Below, piece by piece: positions 38,301-49,951 of a stretch of DNA of 64,000 nt. Under the pieces are notes generated by a model. That model did no database searches, had not been told where the DNA came from, and was given only the letters and a program-made list of their open reading frames with translations. The DNA is from Isoetes taiwanensis (lineage: Eukaryota; Streptophyta; Lycopodiopsida; Isoetales; Isoetaceae): contig JAJEKV010000045.1 of assembly GCA_021234155.1 (NCBI GenBank), positions 7,797,105-7,861,104 on the forward strand, written 5' to 3'. A program made the translations under genes and the position numbers. Within the stretch, counting starts at the first letter, position 1, and every line of letters begins with the position of its first letter.

Positions 38301-39795
38301 AAAGAGAAAGAATATTATACCTCACACTAATTCTAGTGCAAACGCCTTTGCAAAGCTCCAGTACATAAAATAGATCTATGGAAAATCCACCAGCAAAATA
38401 TGTCTTCACTAATCCTTAAAGGCCGTATCTTTACACCAATACTTGAATACCTCTGCAGAAAAAAAATAGAGTCAAATCTTAAAGAAAACGGCTGGTAAAC
38501 ATCACAAATACATAAGAGGCAATTCATAATGGCATAAGTAGAAACAGAATGCAATGCAATGCACCTTCAGCTGTGCCAGAAACCGAAATAGATTCTTGCA
38601 GCTAGCCCAAATTAAAGCATGTAGATGCTTCCAAATGAAGATGGAATAAATTATCTTACGTTCTAATATTGCAGCAGATGCCAGAGCTCAATGAGTTTTC
38701 TGGAATACGACCTCCATCTATCAATATTGATTCCATCGATGGATTTTAAGCACTTGCATAAATACTCTAAACAGTAAAAATAATGCACGCATCAAATGAA
38801 ATGCTTGAAATGAAATCTGGATCCATCTACAACTTCTCTTCCCCTGCATTTACATTTGTTTTGCATATTTAGAGCGTACATGTTACCCTTTCCTAAATCT
38901 CATGCAACCAGTTGCGCATGCCAAAGTTATCCATCCATAACCTGCAGGATTACCTATCTATAACCTGCCAGATTACCTATCTTTAAAAAATAACCAGATT
39001 ACCAAAAACATCAGATAAAAGAAGATTTAGTTACCTATGTGGCTGTGGTTGCAACTGCAAAGGAGGCCTCACTTTCAATACTGCAGGATGCCTGCACAGC
39101 ATTAGAGCATGCATTTGAGCATTTAACCTAACAGAGCATGCATCTGATGCAAGGACAGAACTAAGCAGGAAGGGCAGAGCTTAGCCGTTGTAGTGGGGCA
39201 GAATTTAGCAGGATTTTCTGGGCAGGAGTGATTCCAATAGATGAAACAAAACAGACGAAACAAACAATGAATATCTGCATTTCGTGTCTTCAACAACGGG
39301 ATTTTTAAGCTTTCAAAGACTCTGGAATGAAAACTCAAAGCAAACATAGAAAACAGAGGAAAATTTACCTTGCGTTTCTTTGTGTAGCCTCTTTGTGTAG
39401 CCAAATGCTCTTCAGCTGCAAAAAACTGAGAGAGGTAAGTTAAATCTTATCTTCAAACCCACGATGGAGCCGGAGGAGGAAACATACGGACCTGCTTGTG
39501 GCGAAAACTGGGAAATCCCTGATGAACAAACTAAACTTTGTTTAGAGCCACAAAAACTTTCAGATTTGAACTCCATTGCCTTAATCATGGCCGGCAGAGG
39601 GGATCACCGCCTCATTATCTTAGCTGCTGGAAGAAAAACGCCTTCCGTCCCCTGCAGTAAAAATTCGAGTGAAGAAATGTATGTCCGAAAATTGTGCCCG
39701 GAAAATGAAAAATGAAGAAATCGGCGTAACAATTGCCGAAAAAGCGTAAGCGCCAGCGTTAGCACTGCCGGAAAGTCACAATTTAAATAAGTAGA
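35309..39795 (-). mobile_element. Non-autonomous Helitron 1
   Basis: Minus-strand orientation. The 3' terminus is at the left: CTAG (35309-35312 as read) preceded on the minus strand by the hairpin GCCCGGC-AAC-GCCGGGC (35322-35338) and a 9-nt spacer. The 5' terminus at 39795 starts TCTACTTATTTAAA. It lies between host A (35308) and the next Helitron, with no target duplication, as expected. The 4.5-kb interior has no helicase or Rep domain. It shows gene-like but unassigned pieces (short frames near 36340-36540, 36990-37210 and 37520-37790, and a GC-richer frame at 39464-39715). Its right end shares a CGGAAAATG-type, GCCG-rich composition with Helitron 2. Confidence 0.75.
35322..35338 (-). 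terminator. Helitron 1 terminal hairpin
   Basis: A 7-bp perfect GC stem (GCCCGGC / GCCGGGC) with a 3-nt loop just inside the CTAG end. In Helitrons this structure marks the end of the transposed strand. Confidence 0.75.
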
Positions 39796-39808
39796 CTAGT
39801 AAACGTGT

Positions 39809-39825
39809 GCCCGGCGTTGCCGGGC
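39809..39825 (-). terminator. Helitron 2 terminal hairpin
   Basis: Same 7-bp stem and 3-nt loop as at 35322-35338, with the same 9-nt distance to CTAG. Confidence 0.75.
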
Positions 39826-39903
39826 TAATGTCCTGGCATGTGTGTTTACTCGAGCAAACCCTGGAACATCTGCAAATCTACTTTAAGATGATGCAGTACA
39901 CAT

Positions 39904-40130
39904 AAGCTTCCATCTATCAACGTAACATTGCAAGTTGGCATTCATAGAAAGCCCATAGATCTTTCCCGTTAATAAAGCAAGAAGTGCATCATCTCCAGAT
40001 GGGAGAGCTTCTCTAATTTGAAGTTTGCAAATGTTAGGACATCCCACCAATACATGAAGCATTGCCAGATCAATTTTCCCAGCAAATGCTAATGACAGTG
40101 TCTCAAATCGATTACCATATGAACCTATAT
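39904..40130 (-). pseudogene. Captured TIR1/AFB auxin-receptor exon fragment
   Basis: The minus strand reads IGSYGNRFETLSLAFAG, then DLAMLHVLVGCPNICKLQIR, then GDDALLA. This follows the leucine-rich-repeat end of TIR1/AFB F-box proteins, where an LSxAFAGDSD stretch leads to HVLxGCxxLRKLEIRDCPFGDxALLA. After ALLA one frame drifts, but a neighbouring frame gives LW then YECQLA, where TIR1 has SLWMSSC; this indicates a 1-nt frameshift. TIR1/AFB proteins bind auxin and recruit Aux/IAA repressors to an SCF ubiquitin ligase. The fragment is about 75 codons long, lies within Helitron 2 and is not a working gene. COI1 is less likely, since it lacks AFAG. Confidence 0.75.
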
Positions 40131-43100
40131 ATTTAATTGCTTCCTTAGATAGTGATCCTGATCAGCTAACTCCTGTATTTTTGCAATGTTCAGCAATGAT
40201 ACCAAATCATTCATACAGTGACATGGCCAATGTACTCTGCAACCAGAACAGAGATATTATTGCAATGGTATGTGACGCATACTACTTACATTCATTGCTG
40301 CACGCCCCATAACTAAAGTAGCAAGCTTAAGTTTTCCCATAGAAAATGGCTCAATCAGGAAGAGGGCACCAAACAGCTTCAGCATTTTATTTGGATGATT
40401 GCTGGTGCTGGAGATCAAGCAAAGATTACAAAGCAAAAACTATGATCAAACATTATGGAAGATTCAAATGAAAAGAGTATCTGCACAAATATTTAAGATC
40501 ATCCTGAGAAAGGGGCTACATACAGGGCATTCTTAGAAGATAAATTATTTCATAGGCATATATCAGACATACACCCTCATTGATCACATGACCTGTATCA
40601 GAAATTAAGCATATAAGAGAGTCTTTTTCAACCTGGACTATGGTAAGAAGGTCTTGATTCTGGCATGGATTGAAGATCGTAAGGCATACTCAAGTTTTCT
40701 ATGATTCCCTAAACATGAACTCTCCCTAAGCAACTGGATATCTCCCACTCCACTCACAAAATGTACTACTTTATGAATTCCCCAATGTTGTGGGTAGAGT
40801 AATCTATTCAGAATGTCATGCTACAAACTATAAATGCATCAAATAACACCATGAATTATGTTACGTAAGAAAAAAGAAACCTTTAAGCCTGGAATTTTAC
40901 AAATGCTAGCAACATTACATTTTACAAATCACCGCCAGGACATGTGCGCTTTTACAAATTTGCAAAGTGTTTTCACCTCTAAAATGTGAAAACTTGTAGC
41001 TTTGGAAGACAGACTACATGTTAAGTGTAAACGAAAAACAACATACTCTACATACTGTTTCCTTATACAACCCATACTTGGTCTTGACTCCTTGTAGAGG
41101 CACATGATTTATAAATTTATGGCCAAACTTGTCTATATAATAAGCAAGCTTCTTACTGCTCTTCTATTCTTGAATGAAGAAAGAGGGCTATGGATCTTTG
41201 CAGTGCAGGTCCCACATTGATGCATATGAGCTTGCAATAATAGTCAAGAAGATTAAAATGTAATACTTTTGGAGATCCTAAATCCACAATCTAAGGCCGC
41301 ATACAATGATAATCCAAATCAATTTTGATTGCCATTGCAAAATGATGAATGTTTGCAGCAACAACAACAACCAAGGAGACAACATTGGCAATTTTTTTGT
41401 CAATCAGCTCAATTGTTACCATACCTGGGAACCTGGCCTGCTGGACTGTGCATGGAGCCCAAAATTTGGCTGCCCAAAAAACTGCTGCCTTGAAGGGCAA
41501 TGTCCTATAAGAAGCCTGCACCAAAGACATCATGCATAAGCATACAATCTATTTCAGAACAAAATATTCTTTGTGTAAAACCCTAGTCTTAAATTTACCT
41601 GCAACCTCACTTCGCCTACATGGTATGATCTTGCAAAATTACATGGTATCCCTACATGTATTACATGACTCGTCAAGCTCGCATATCAGGACTCAGCTAG
41701 GTTCTGACCATAAAACAGATGCAACTAAAGCCATTCGTAAAACTCTAAATTCCAATACAACTAAGGCATAAAGTTAGCTTCTTCTGCTTATCATTTCGGA
41801 GACTGTAGCAATCAAAGAGGTAAGTAAAATTATAGTTTCAAGCAAATAATCATATAACTCATAACTCAAATACTCTATGTGCATGCTAGAATTGTAAACG
41901 ATTGGATTGGAGACTACTGGATAATATAGTCACAAAAGCATAAAACCCATGAAACAAAGTTTACCTGCATAAGATACATGCATAAGATACATGAGAAGAA
42001 TTGAGATCATCGAATCAAAATTTTTTCCAGCATGTCATAAACTCAATCTCTGAGATAAGTGGTAAATGCCTTCATGGTGCTCAAAGACATGGTAACATAT
42101 GGTTACTTATACCAGATCTCTCCCTCAAATTACAAAGCTGTGGGGCTTGCATAAGGATAGATTTCCAAATTCCTGGTTAGAAAAATACAAAGCAAGGAAG
42201 TCCCACAAAATTTGCCCAGTTGATTTTCGTGGGCAGGCTTATCATTAAGATAATGCGAAGCATTTTACCTGAAATTTTAGCTCGCTGAAGCTCCAGATCA
42301 TTGCTATGTGAGATCTAACAATGCCAAGCAAGCAACGGAATCAGATTAGGAGCTGTCCTGACTACCATAGAAGAGGAAAGACATAGAATAAAAAAAAACG
42401 TATAAGAAAAGATCAAACGGTAAAGGCAAAAGGAAAAACCCAGACTTCCAAGTAAATTTAAATAACATACCTTATGTGCATGAATGAACTGTTAAATGAT
42501 TAAGATCAAAGCTTTTCAGTCTGAGTGTCTTCACCAAAACAGAGATGGAACTTTGCACAAAAAGATGGATTTGTGGATTTGAATGCCCCACAAAAGCAAA
42601 AATGCTTGCTGCACAGAACTTGTTGCAGAGATGAAACCGTGCAAAGCCCAAACTTAATGCATTCTGGCCCTGCTTCAGAAGCTCTTTTGCTTCACGAACC
42701 TCTGCTTCAGCACATGCCGTCCTGCATCAAGCCATCGCACTAATACTGTAACCATTTCAGATACCCTGGAAGATGAAAATCGCTCTTGCTATCTGGCCCG
42801 TTATTTGAACTCCACCAATTCACCCCAGATAATGATGGAAGGCAGGGAGCCATAGCCGTAATGGTGGCGTTACCCACAGCCCACTCGAAGAGGAAAGAAA
42901 AAAAATGAACCGGAAAACCTTTTTAGCTACAAATTTTTTCAAATCCAAGCTTTGATGTGCTCTGATGCAAGCTTTGATGTGCTCTGCTTTGGCGAGCTCT
43001 GGCCGAGCGCCATGCTGTGTTAACCGACGGGCACCGCCCACAACCAAGAGAGATAAAGTTGCTGCCGGAAAAATGAACAGAAGAAAAAAAAATGTTGGAA

Positions 43101-43713
43101 GAAGCGTTTTGGCCGGAAAAACGCATTTTGAGCCGGAAAAAGTGTAACATCCGGCGGCCGGAAAGGGGAACCCGGCGTGAGAGAGAAAGGGCAAAAACTT
43201 TTTAAGTAAGTAGATAACTTTAATATGGAGTCTAATCTCAGATAAAGTTGATTTACATAATATAAATTTGAAGAACTTGTAGATTTTTTTGTATCTTTTT
43301 ATTCAAAATGTGGGGATTTTAAACATTAGGACAAGCTATGCAACACTCTAGCATAATTGACCAATTTGGACTTAAGATAGCGATATTGTAACTCATATCA
43401 TACTCAGGTTTGCCACTTAAGATAGCAACATTGTAACTCATATCATGCTCGAGTCATGAGACAGTCATATATTGGCAAATATTGAATGCTTATTGAATCA
43501 AGGGGTCACCAAATGTTTATGATCTTCTAATGGCTAGCAAATTCCAAGAACTCAACACTTCCCTCCGTTGTTGAGATGGTAACTAAGACTTCACAGGAGC
43601 AGATTTTCTACAAATAGGGTCTTATCATGTGTCATTATCATGATGTCCTTTATTGCATTGTTGGGAATTTGGTTCCACAGATGACTCCACACAAACAGTA
43701 TTACTTATTGCAA

Positions 43714-43821
43714 TGTGAAATTCAAATATTCCTCTTAACTTCATTTTTATAGTATAAGTGGAAGATATGTGAAATTCAAATATTCCTCTTAACTTCATTT
43801 TTAAAGTATAAGTGGAAGATA
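43714..43821. repeat. 54-bp tandem duplication present only in copy 2
   Basis: TGTGAAATTCAAATATTCCT starts at 43714 and 43768. Copy 1 has one version near 30938. It is another post-duplication change. Confidence 0.85.
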
Positions 43822-44279
43822 TATATTCTATCTCAGTGATAAAGTCAATAATTTTATAGTTATGAATATTTTGTCATCTTTTATTCAAAATATGAGGATT
43901 TCAAAAATCAGGACAATCTAACTAGTTATATCCTTCAAAATCCAACAATTTAAAATACTTTTACACGTGTTACACTTTGGTGCTCTTTTTGGACACAATC
44001 AGGGGACTTACTACCTAATTAGTGGCTATTGGATGACAAGTTGATATGTAGTATAAGTGCTGATTCCCTTAAGATGGCAATGTGGTAACTCACGCATGGG
44101 CCATGGGATTGTCATATATTGGCAAACACTAGTTGGTTGTTGAATTAAGAGATTGCCAAATATTGATAAATTCTAGCAGGTGCAATCTATTTGATAGTCT
44201 AATGCTAGCAAAGGGAATGGGGGCAGGACCCATAAAGCAATGTTGGGTGCGGTATGGACCCATAAAGCAAAGTTGGTAT

Positions 44280-45226
44280 TACGTCGCCAAAATTTCTCTT
44301 CTCTATGATTTGGGCGTAGGTCTAGCGGAAAAAGGGGGATTCCAAATTTTTACGTCGCCAAAATTTCTCTTCTCTATGATTTGGGCGTAGGTCTAGCGGA
44401 AAAAGGGGGATTCCAAATTTCTTTCCCTATGGTCTGAGGCGTTCTTGTTTTTTTGTGGTTCCTCTTCATGGTAGGAAATAGCAGGTCCTAGCTTCACGGG
44501 CGCTAAGAACAACACCGATGGAGGCGCTTTGATCTGACGGACCTCTCACTGGGACCTACCGGTTTTGCAAAATATTGCTTCTTCTTCTTGCTTCATTTAT
44601 TGCTTCATTTATTTATTCTTTGAGTTTGAGGCCTCTTCTCTTTATCGGTTGCATCGGAAGTTTTTTTCGATTTGTTCTTCCCTATTTTGGTTCTTCACCT
44701 CTTTCAGTTTCTTCCCTCTTTGCGGTCTTCACCGCTTCGGTTTTCGATTGCACATGGATCGGGCCCGAAGCGAAAGTCGTCATTCATAAAACGAACCCCC
44801 GATTTTGACTCTTAGAGCAAAGTCCTCATTCGCGACCCTCAAAGCTCGCGAATGTCCCGATTTCCTTATGATTTACAGCAGGGTTTGGCAACCTATGAAC
44901 GTTTTTTGTTTTAGCCAATAGAGAATGTGGTCTATGCTTACTTTGCATCCATTTCAGTTGTAGGAAGCAGAGAGCATTTCGGCCCTTCCTTCCGGCACTG
45001 GTGGATTTGCGACTTCAAATAGATTGTGCTCGTGGAGATTTGTGGAGCTTCCAAAGCAGGCGTGAGCACGATTTCGCCCATTCCCGCCGATTGGGTGAAA
45101 TATTTCCTTGGCTTGCCAATGGTGTTGGCATTCCCAGACGTATTTGTATGTCTGTATATGGCGTACAGGGAGCGTTCAGCTATACGGGGGTGTGAGGTGT
45201 AAAATGCCTTGCCCTTGATTTAGCAT
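44280..45226. mobile_element. 0.95-kb insertion with a 71-bp tandem repeat at its left end
   Basis: Absent from copy 1, which has a short TGGTGTGGTGTCTCTT at the same place. The insert starts with two nearly identical 71-bp units (ACGTCGCCAAAATTTCTC at 44281 and 44352) and continues with T-rich, gene-like DNA (frames at 44565-44808 and 45001-45195) that I cannot assign. No clear terminal inverted repeats or target duplication are seen, so the mechanism is unknown. Confidence 0.6.
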
Positions 45227-45303
45227 ATTTTGTGGTGTCCGGTGGGCATAAAAAATACTAAACTATTGAAAACGTATGGGTAAGATACAATGGTAATCAT
45301 TTT

Positions 45304-48300
45304 ATGACAACATATATAATTCAGTTTCTAATGTTCCACGTGGCAGTTTCTTCCTTTAACTGCCACATTTTTCTATCTATTTCTTCCTTTAACTGCCACG
45401 TTTTTCTCAGCAGCATAGCATCCGTAGCTGCTTCCGGCGCCACGTTCATCCCAGTGTTTTCCTGAATAAACACTTTGAAGCTGAAGCCGTTGCCAATCCG
45501 ACCTCTGCTATGCAAGTCGATTCTTGTGCTCCAGAATTCAGCACTTGGCTGTGAAAGTCGTCCACCGCCGGATTCTGCTATGTGATGATCCCTCGGGTGT
45601 TGCACCCTGAGGAAAATAGAGGGTATCCAAATCACTCATGTTCGATGATTCGGTGCAAAACAGGGCTTCAATGTATGGGCCTGCCCCTGCAAAACCTGCT
45701 TTTTACTACCGGACCTCTAATGCTCTTTGTTTATTAGACTTAATGCAGCAGTTTGTAATCCATCCCTAAACTTGCAAGTAATCCACCGAAAAGGCAGTTT
45801 GGGGCTCCAACCTGAAAAACCCACCATATCCATCCTGCCTGAGATTTTAAAGGTCTAGGGATACCAGTATCCGTTGCTGAAAAGTTATGACAGAAGGATG
45901 AATTTAGAGGGTCGGATCTGGGAAGCCACTAACTACTGCTGCAAGTAATAACAACCAAAGCTGGATCTTATAGAGCAAAACACTGGTTAGAAAAGAAAGG
46001 GTCGAATCTCAAAAGAGAGCGAATATACAGAGCTGGGCTGGCACTTCTTGCACAAGTCCGATTTGGGCAACAGTGCCAGAAAAGAGAATAAAGGTGGCTT
46101 CCAAAAATGGTTTCAAGGCATACATCAATTGGAAGCATGGAAAATAGATCAAGAAGGCAAATTCAGAGCATGAAAACGGATCATGAAAGCGATATTGAAG
46201 GCTCAGCTATTCCTTATGTGATCCATTCCAAAGTTTCAACAAAAGCCCCACCTTTATTTCACAGAGCTTGCTTCAATTCGACTTGGTGTGCACTTCCTTT
46301 TTGCATGCTGGATCGCGGCATACAACCACGAACCAGATTTACCCGGTTTAAGGGTGCTCACACTTTTTGTTTTATTAATTAAGATTTAAATAACCCTTAT
46401 ATAATGCCTTAACTGTACAAGAAACTTATCGCAGCGGCCAAGGCCGCCGCGAACGTTTCTCTTCTTCAACCCCCTGCTAAAGGTTCACTTGGCCAGACGG
46501 GAAGAATTAATGGTTCACTTGGCTATGCCCATCTTCTATAAGTTAAGCCATGAATTGTTGCTAAGAAATATAAATTATCCTAAACAAGAAACTTATCGCG
46601 GCGGCCAAGGCCGCCGCGAACGTTTCTCTTCCCCAACTCTTTTATACAGAATTTGAACCTACAATTTTTTTTGCCTTGTGTTCGGTGCCCGCAGGATAGA
46701 AGAATATTGACTATAACGACTCGTTACGAAAGATGTTTTGTATTCAATCAAAAGAATATAAGTTCCAAACATACAAAAATTGAACTATGTTTGAGCATGG
46801 AGAATTCTAACCTCTGTAGTTGCCAATATATCTATGCAAAATGGTTATTCAAAATGCATATGAATAAAACATGACCCATTAACCCAATAACCTTCCATAT
46901 GGTTATTGGGTTTTACAAATTTATGTATCCAAGTTCGAAATTTTTTCAAAAGCCTCTATCATTCTATGCTCGTCAGAGTTCCATAGATGGCATCTGAATA
47001 AAAAAATTAATCTACAAATTCATTAACCAACATCACAAATTCATTCCATAGATGTCCTAAGTAACACAAAAAAGAAAAAGGACACACCTAGTGTTTGTCC
47101 CTCTTCCGTATAAGCGCATTATTATCCTTCATATATTTCTTGCTCAAACGTAAAAGAATCTTTTAAAATCCTTTAGCAAGGCGCATATAGCAACCATTGG
47201 GCATGGTGCATTTAGGCAGTTGGTCACTGTTAACACGTCTTTCATGAGGTTTTGAACATCAACTGCTTAAGAAAATATAGTTAGAAAGAACATCAGTATC
47301 TAAACAAAGCTCAAGACCAAATACATAAAGGACAAAACATAAAAAATGAAATTCTAACACAGGTAAGAGGCTTTTGGAATATCATTACGGTCAGAGGCAT
47401 TACACTTAACCCCCAACCAATGCTCAAACCAATGCTTCTCTAATGGCCACCTGATTTATTATCTGGTTGTTAGAAAGTTCAGCTAAATCAATGGTGCCCA
47501 AGTTCAACAACAATGCTGCCATTGAGTTTTTTAGAACTCTAAAAATAGACTCACCCTGTGGCAAAAAGAGAATTCAACATCCCAAATCATAATGAAGGAA
47601 ACGAAAACTCAAGAAAATAAAGAGTAAATTCATACCTCAAACAAAGAGCAAGCGTTGCTAAATTGCAGCTTTCACCAAGGTAAAAGCTCAAACCCTACCA
47701 TGCACCCGCCAGTCAAAGACTAAATCGAAATACATCATTAATCGATGATACGACCCTTAAGCGGATGCCCACTGAAAGTGGTTATGGCCATCAGATATAT
47801 GTAGTTGCTAAGAAACAAATGGTAAGAAGCGTAAGAAATATAGACTCAAATGAATAAAACATGCAATAAACTCCTTCATTCATACTAAGCCCAAGCTCTG
47901 GACCCGAGAATGAATCTTGAAAAAAGCTCGCATGCAATCTCGGAGATTCCAAGCCCATTTCCAATCCCTTTTGCTGCTTATCCCATTTGTTGCATTTCCG
48001 CACTGCACTGCGCCCCCTGCATCTCCATCCTGTGCATTATCTCGACCCAAATGTCTCGCGACATTACTCTTGAATCCCCTCGCCGATTTTTCTTAGCTTT
48101 GCCGCTCATTGTCATCCCTTTTTCGGCAGATTTATTCCGACAATGAACCCCAAATGCTCAAGAAACTATCCCCTTGGCGCTATTCTCGAGAAAAAATTCT
48201 TCCTATCCTTATCCTTCAACTCCCCAAACGCAAATCCGGTCTGCCGGCCATTTCTTTAAGAACCTTTCGGTGAACCCGATCTCGCGCTGATCTCTGTTGA

Positions 48301-49950
48301 GATTTAGGCGAAACTTCCGGCATATCCTCGCTCAAACACCAAAATGTAGGCCCGGATTTTTATTTTTATAGGAGCCCAACTCATATATAAGCCAACTGCT
48401 CATCTTTTCGGTAGTAGGCTGGAATGCCATCTCATAGTGCCCATGAAATATCTGTGATAATTTGTTCTACCGCAGGCTCTGTTCTAATGCTTTCTAATCC
48501 TTTCGCCTCTTCAAATCTGACCATCGACTTGCAGAGATCTTGTGTGCAGAGAAATTTGCAAGTTAAACTCAAAGGGCTGTGGAAACTGTAATGGGCTTAT
48601 ATCATTTGTTAAAAGACGAAACTGGCAAAGGGTTGAGCCTTGCATACTGCAATTCTGCAGTTTAACACACAATAAATCTTCTATTACATCATAGCGAAAG
48701 CTTAAAATGCCGTAACCAAAAGCTTTAAAACAGAGTAAGAAATCTATGGGCTAGGATCCGTCACCTCAACTACCTTTGGATCTGCAAAAAAAGCAAAACA
48801 CAGCCTACCTTGTAATCACGGCGGTCCTAGGGCTAGGTATCTTTAAGTGCCGAAATGACAAAATCATGACTCCGGAACGGTTTTTGTCTCAAGAAAGTCG
48901 CCTACCTTCTGCTAATAAATCCCAGTATCTCTGCCGGTGCCATTTAACAACTAGCCGATTCATGAATTTTGCCGTAGAACTACGGTGGGAGCATAGCCAT
49001 GCCTTCAAACCTGCGCCCTGCGCCCATGTCTGCCGGAAAAGAACTGTGCAAAAACGTAGATAATTCCAAAAGCCAATTTTACTCTGCCTTTTGCAATCTG
49101 GCAGGGAAGATCTCGTTGATGGCCATCGAAACAGAAGCTGGAGAGCTAAGAGGCGCCAGAAGATGGATCTGCCATAGCCAGAGCAGAGCAAGGAATCGTA
49201 GACCCAGGGATTGCTTGCCGAGCAAGAAACGGGAACCATGACGTCACATGCCAACATCAGCGTTTATTCCAGGTGTCAAGTGTAAGTTTTTTTTGCATCA
49301 AAGAAAATAGAAAAAAACAGAAAAGGAACATGCTTTATATATGTCATGAAAATGTTACCACTAACTTATACCATGACCCCAAGGTTGAGGCCCATTGCTC
49401 CCTAGTTCATCATCTTAGCTCCCTACATCATAGTTTCGGGGGCAAGCGACCCTGAAGTGGCCCACTTAAAATAATATTCCAAGTGGCCTTTAGACATAGA
49501 ACAACTAAGTTAAATAGATTTCAATGTTGAGTCATGCGTTAAGCATTGTCATTTGAAGTTATTGGATGTGCTTAGAAAATGGAAAGTCAATTTGTTTTTC
49601 AACTCTGAATGCAGTATATTTTGCGAAGATACTAGGCTATAAGTTAATGTATAGTTAGCATTACTAGGTCCAATACTTAACTGTTAAAATGGCATTTTCC
49701 CTTGGTTAATGAGGTTTTATTTAAATGTTTGCTTTTAAACACACTTCTAACTAATGCGAGCAAAGTGAATCGCAAAATTTGAATCTCATTAGAGCCTTGG
49801 AATAACATTATTATCTTCAATATGAGGGCAAAGCATCATGGCTTGAGATATGCTTGAAGATGGTTCCAAGTTGACACAAATCCCCTCTAATGGATTTGGA
49901 AGAAGAGAAATGTGCGGCGGCCTTGGCCGCCGCGATAAATTTCTTGTATA
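45304..49950. mobile_element. 4.6-kb insertion with GC palindromic end repeats
   Basis: It interrupts host sequence that is continuous in copy 1 (ATCATTTTAT then ATAAGCAATC). A 46-bp motif (ACAAGAAACTTATCGCGG, the palindrome GGCGGCCAAGGCCGCC, then GAACGTTTCTCTTC) occurs at 46428 and 46583, and inverted at 49906-49951, the right end of the insertion. The inner pair could be terminal inverted repeats of a 3.4-kb element (46583-49951). No transposase is recognised. Frames at 46107-46382, 47910-48146 and 48889-49257 have no family features. A short direct repeat (TTTCTTCCTTTAACTGCCAC) lies at 45348 and 45380. Confidence 0.6.
46428..46630. repeat. Two copies of the GC-palindrome terminal motif
   Basis: Copies at about 46428-46474 and 46583-46629 share at least 45 positions, including GGCCAAGGCC flanked by GCGGC / GCCGC. 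A small repeat GGTTCACTTGGC (46482 and 46512) lies between them. Confidence 0.8.
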
Positions 49951-49951
49951 A
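49906..49951. repeat. Inverted copy of the GC-palindrome motif at the insertion boundary
   Basis: AAGAGAAATGTGCGGCGGCC...GCGATAAATTTCTTGT is the reverse complement of the motif at 46583, with a few changes. Host sequence (ATAAGCAATCATATAAG) resumes directly after it. Confidence 0.8.

Larger units (their letters stand above)
39796..43214 (-). mobile_element. Non-autonomous Helitron 2, directly abutting Helitron 1
   Basis: The left (3') end CTAG at 39796-39799 and hairpin at 39809-39825 are identical in design to Helitron 1. The right (5') end at 43214 reads TCTACTTACTTAAAAAG on the minus strand, nearly the same as Helitron 1. Host sequence resumes with T at 43215. The interior carries a TIR1/AFB exon fragment (39904-40130), an exon-like unassigned block near 41400-41530, and a GCCGGAAAA-rich region near 43050-43160. 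No helicase is present. The zero-base junction with Helitron 1 points to a tandem insertion. Confidence 0.75.
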
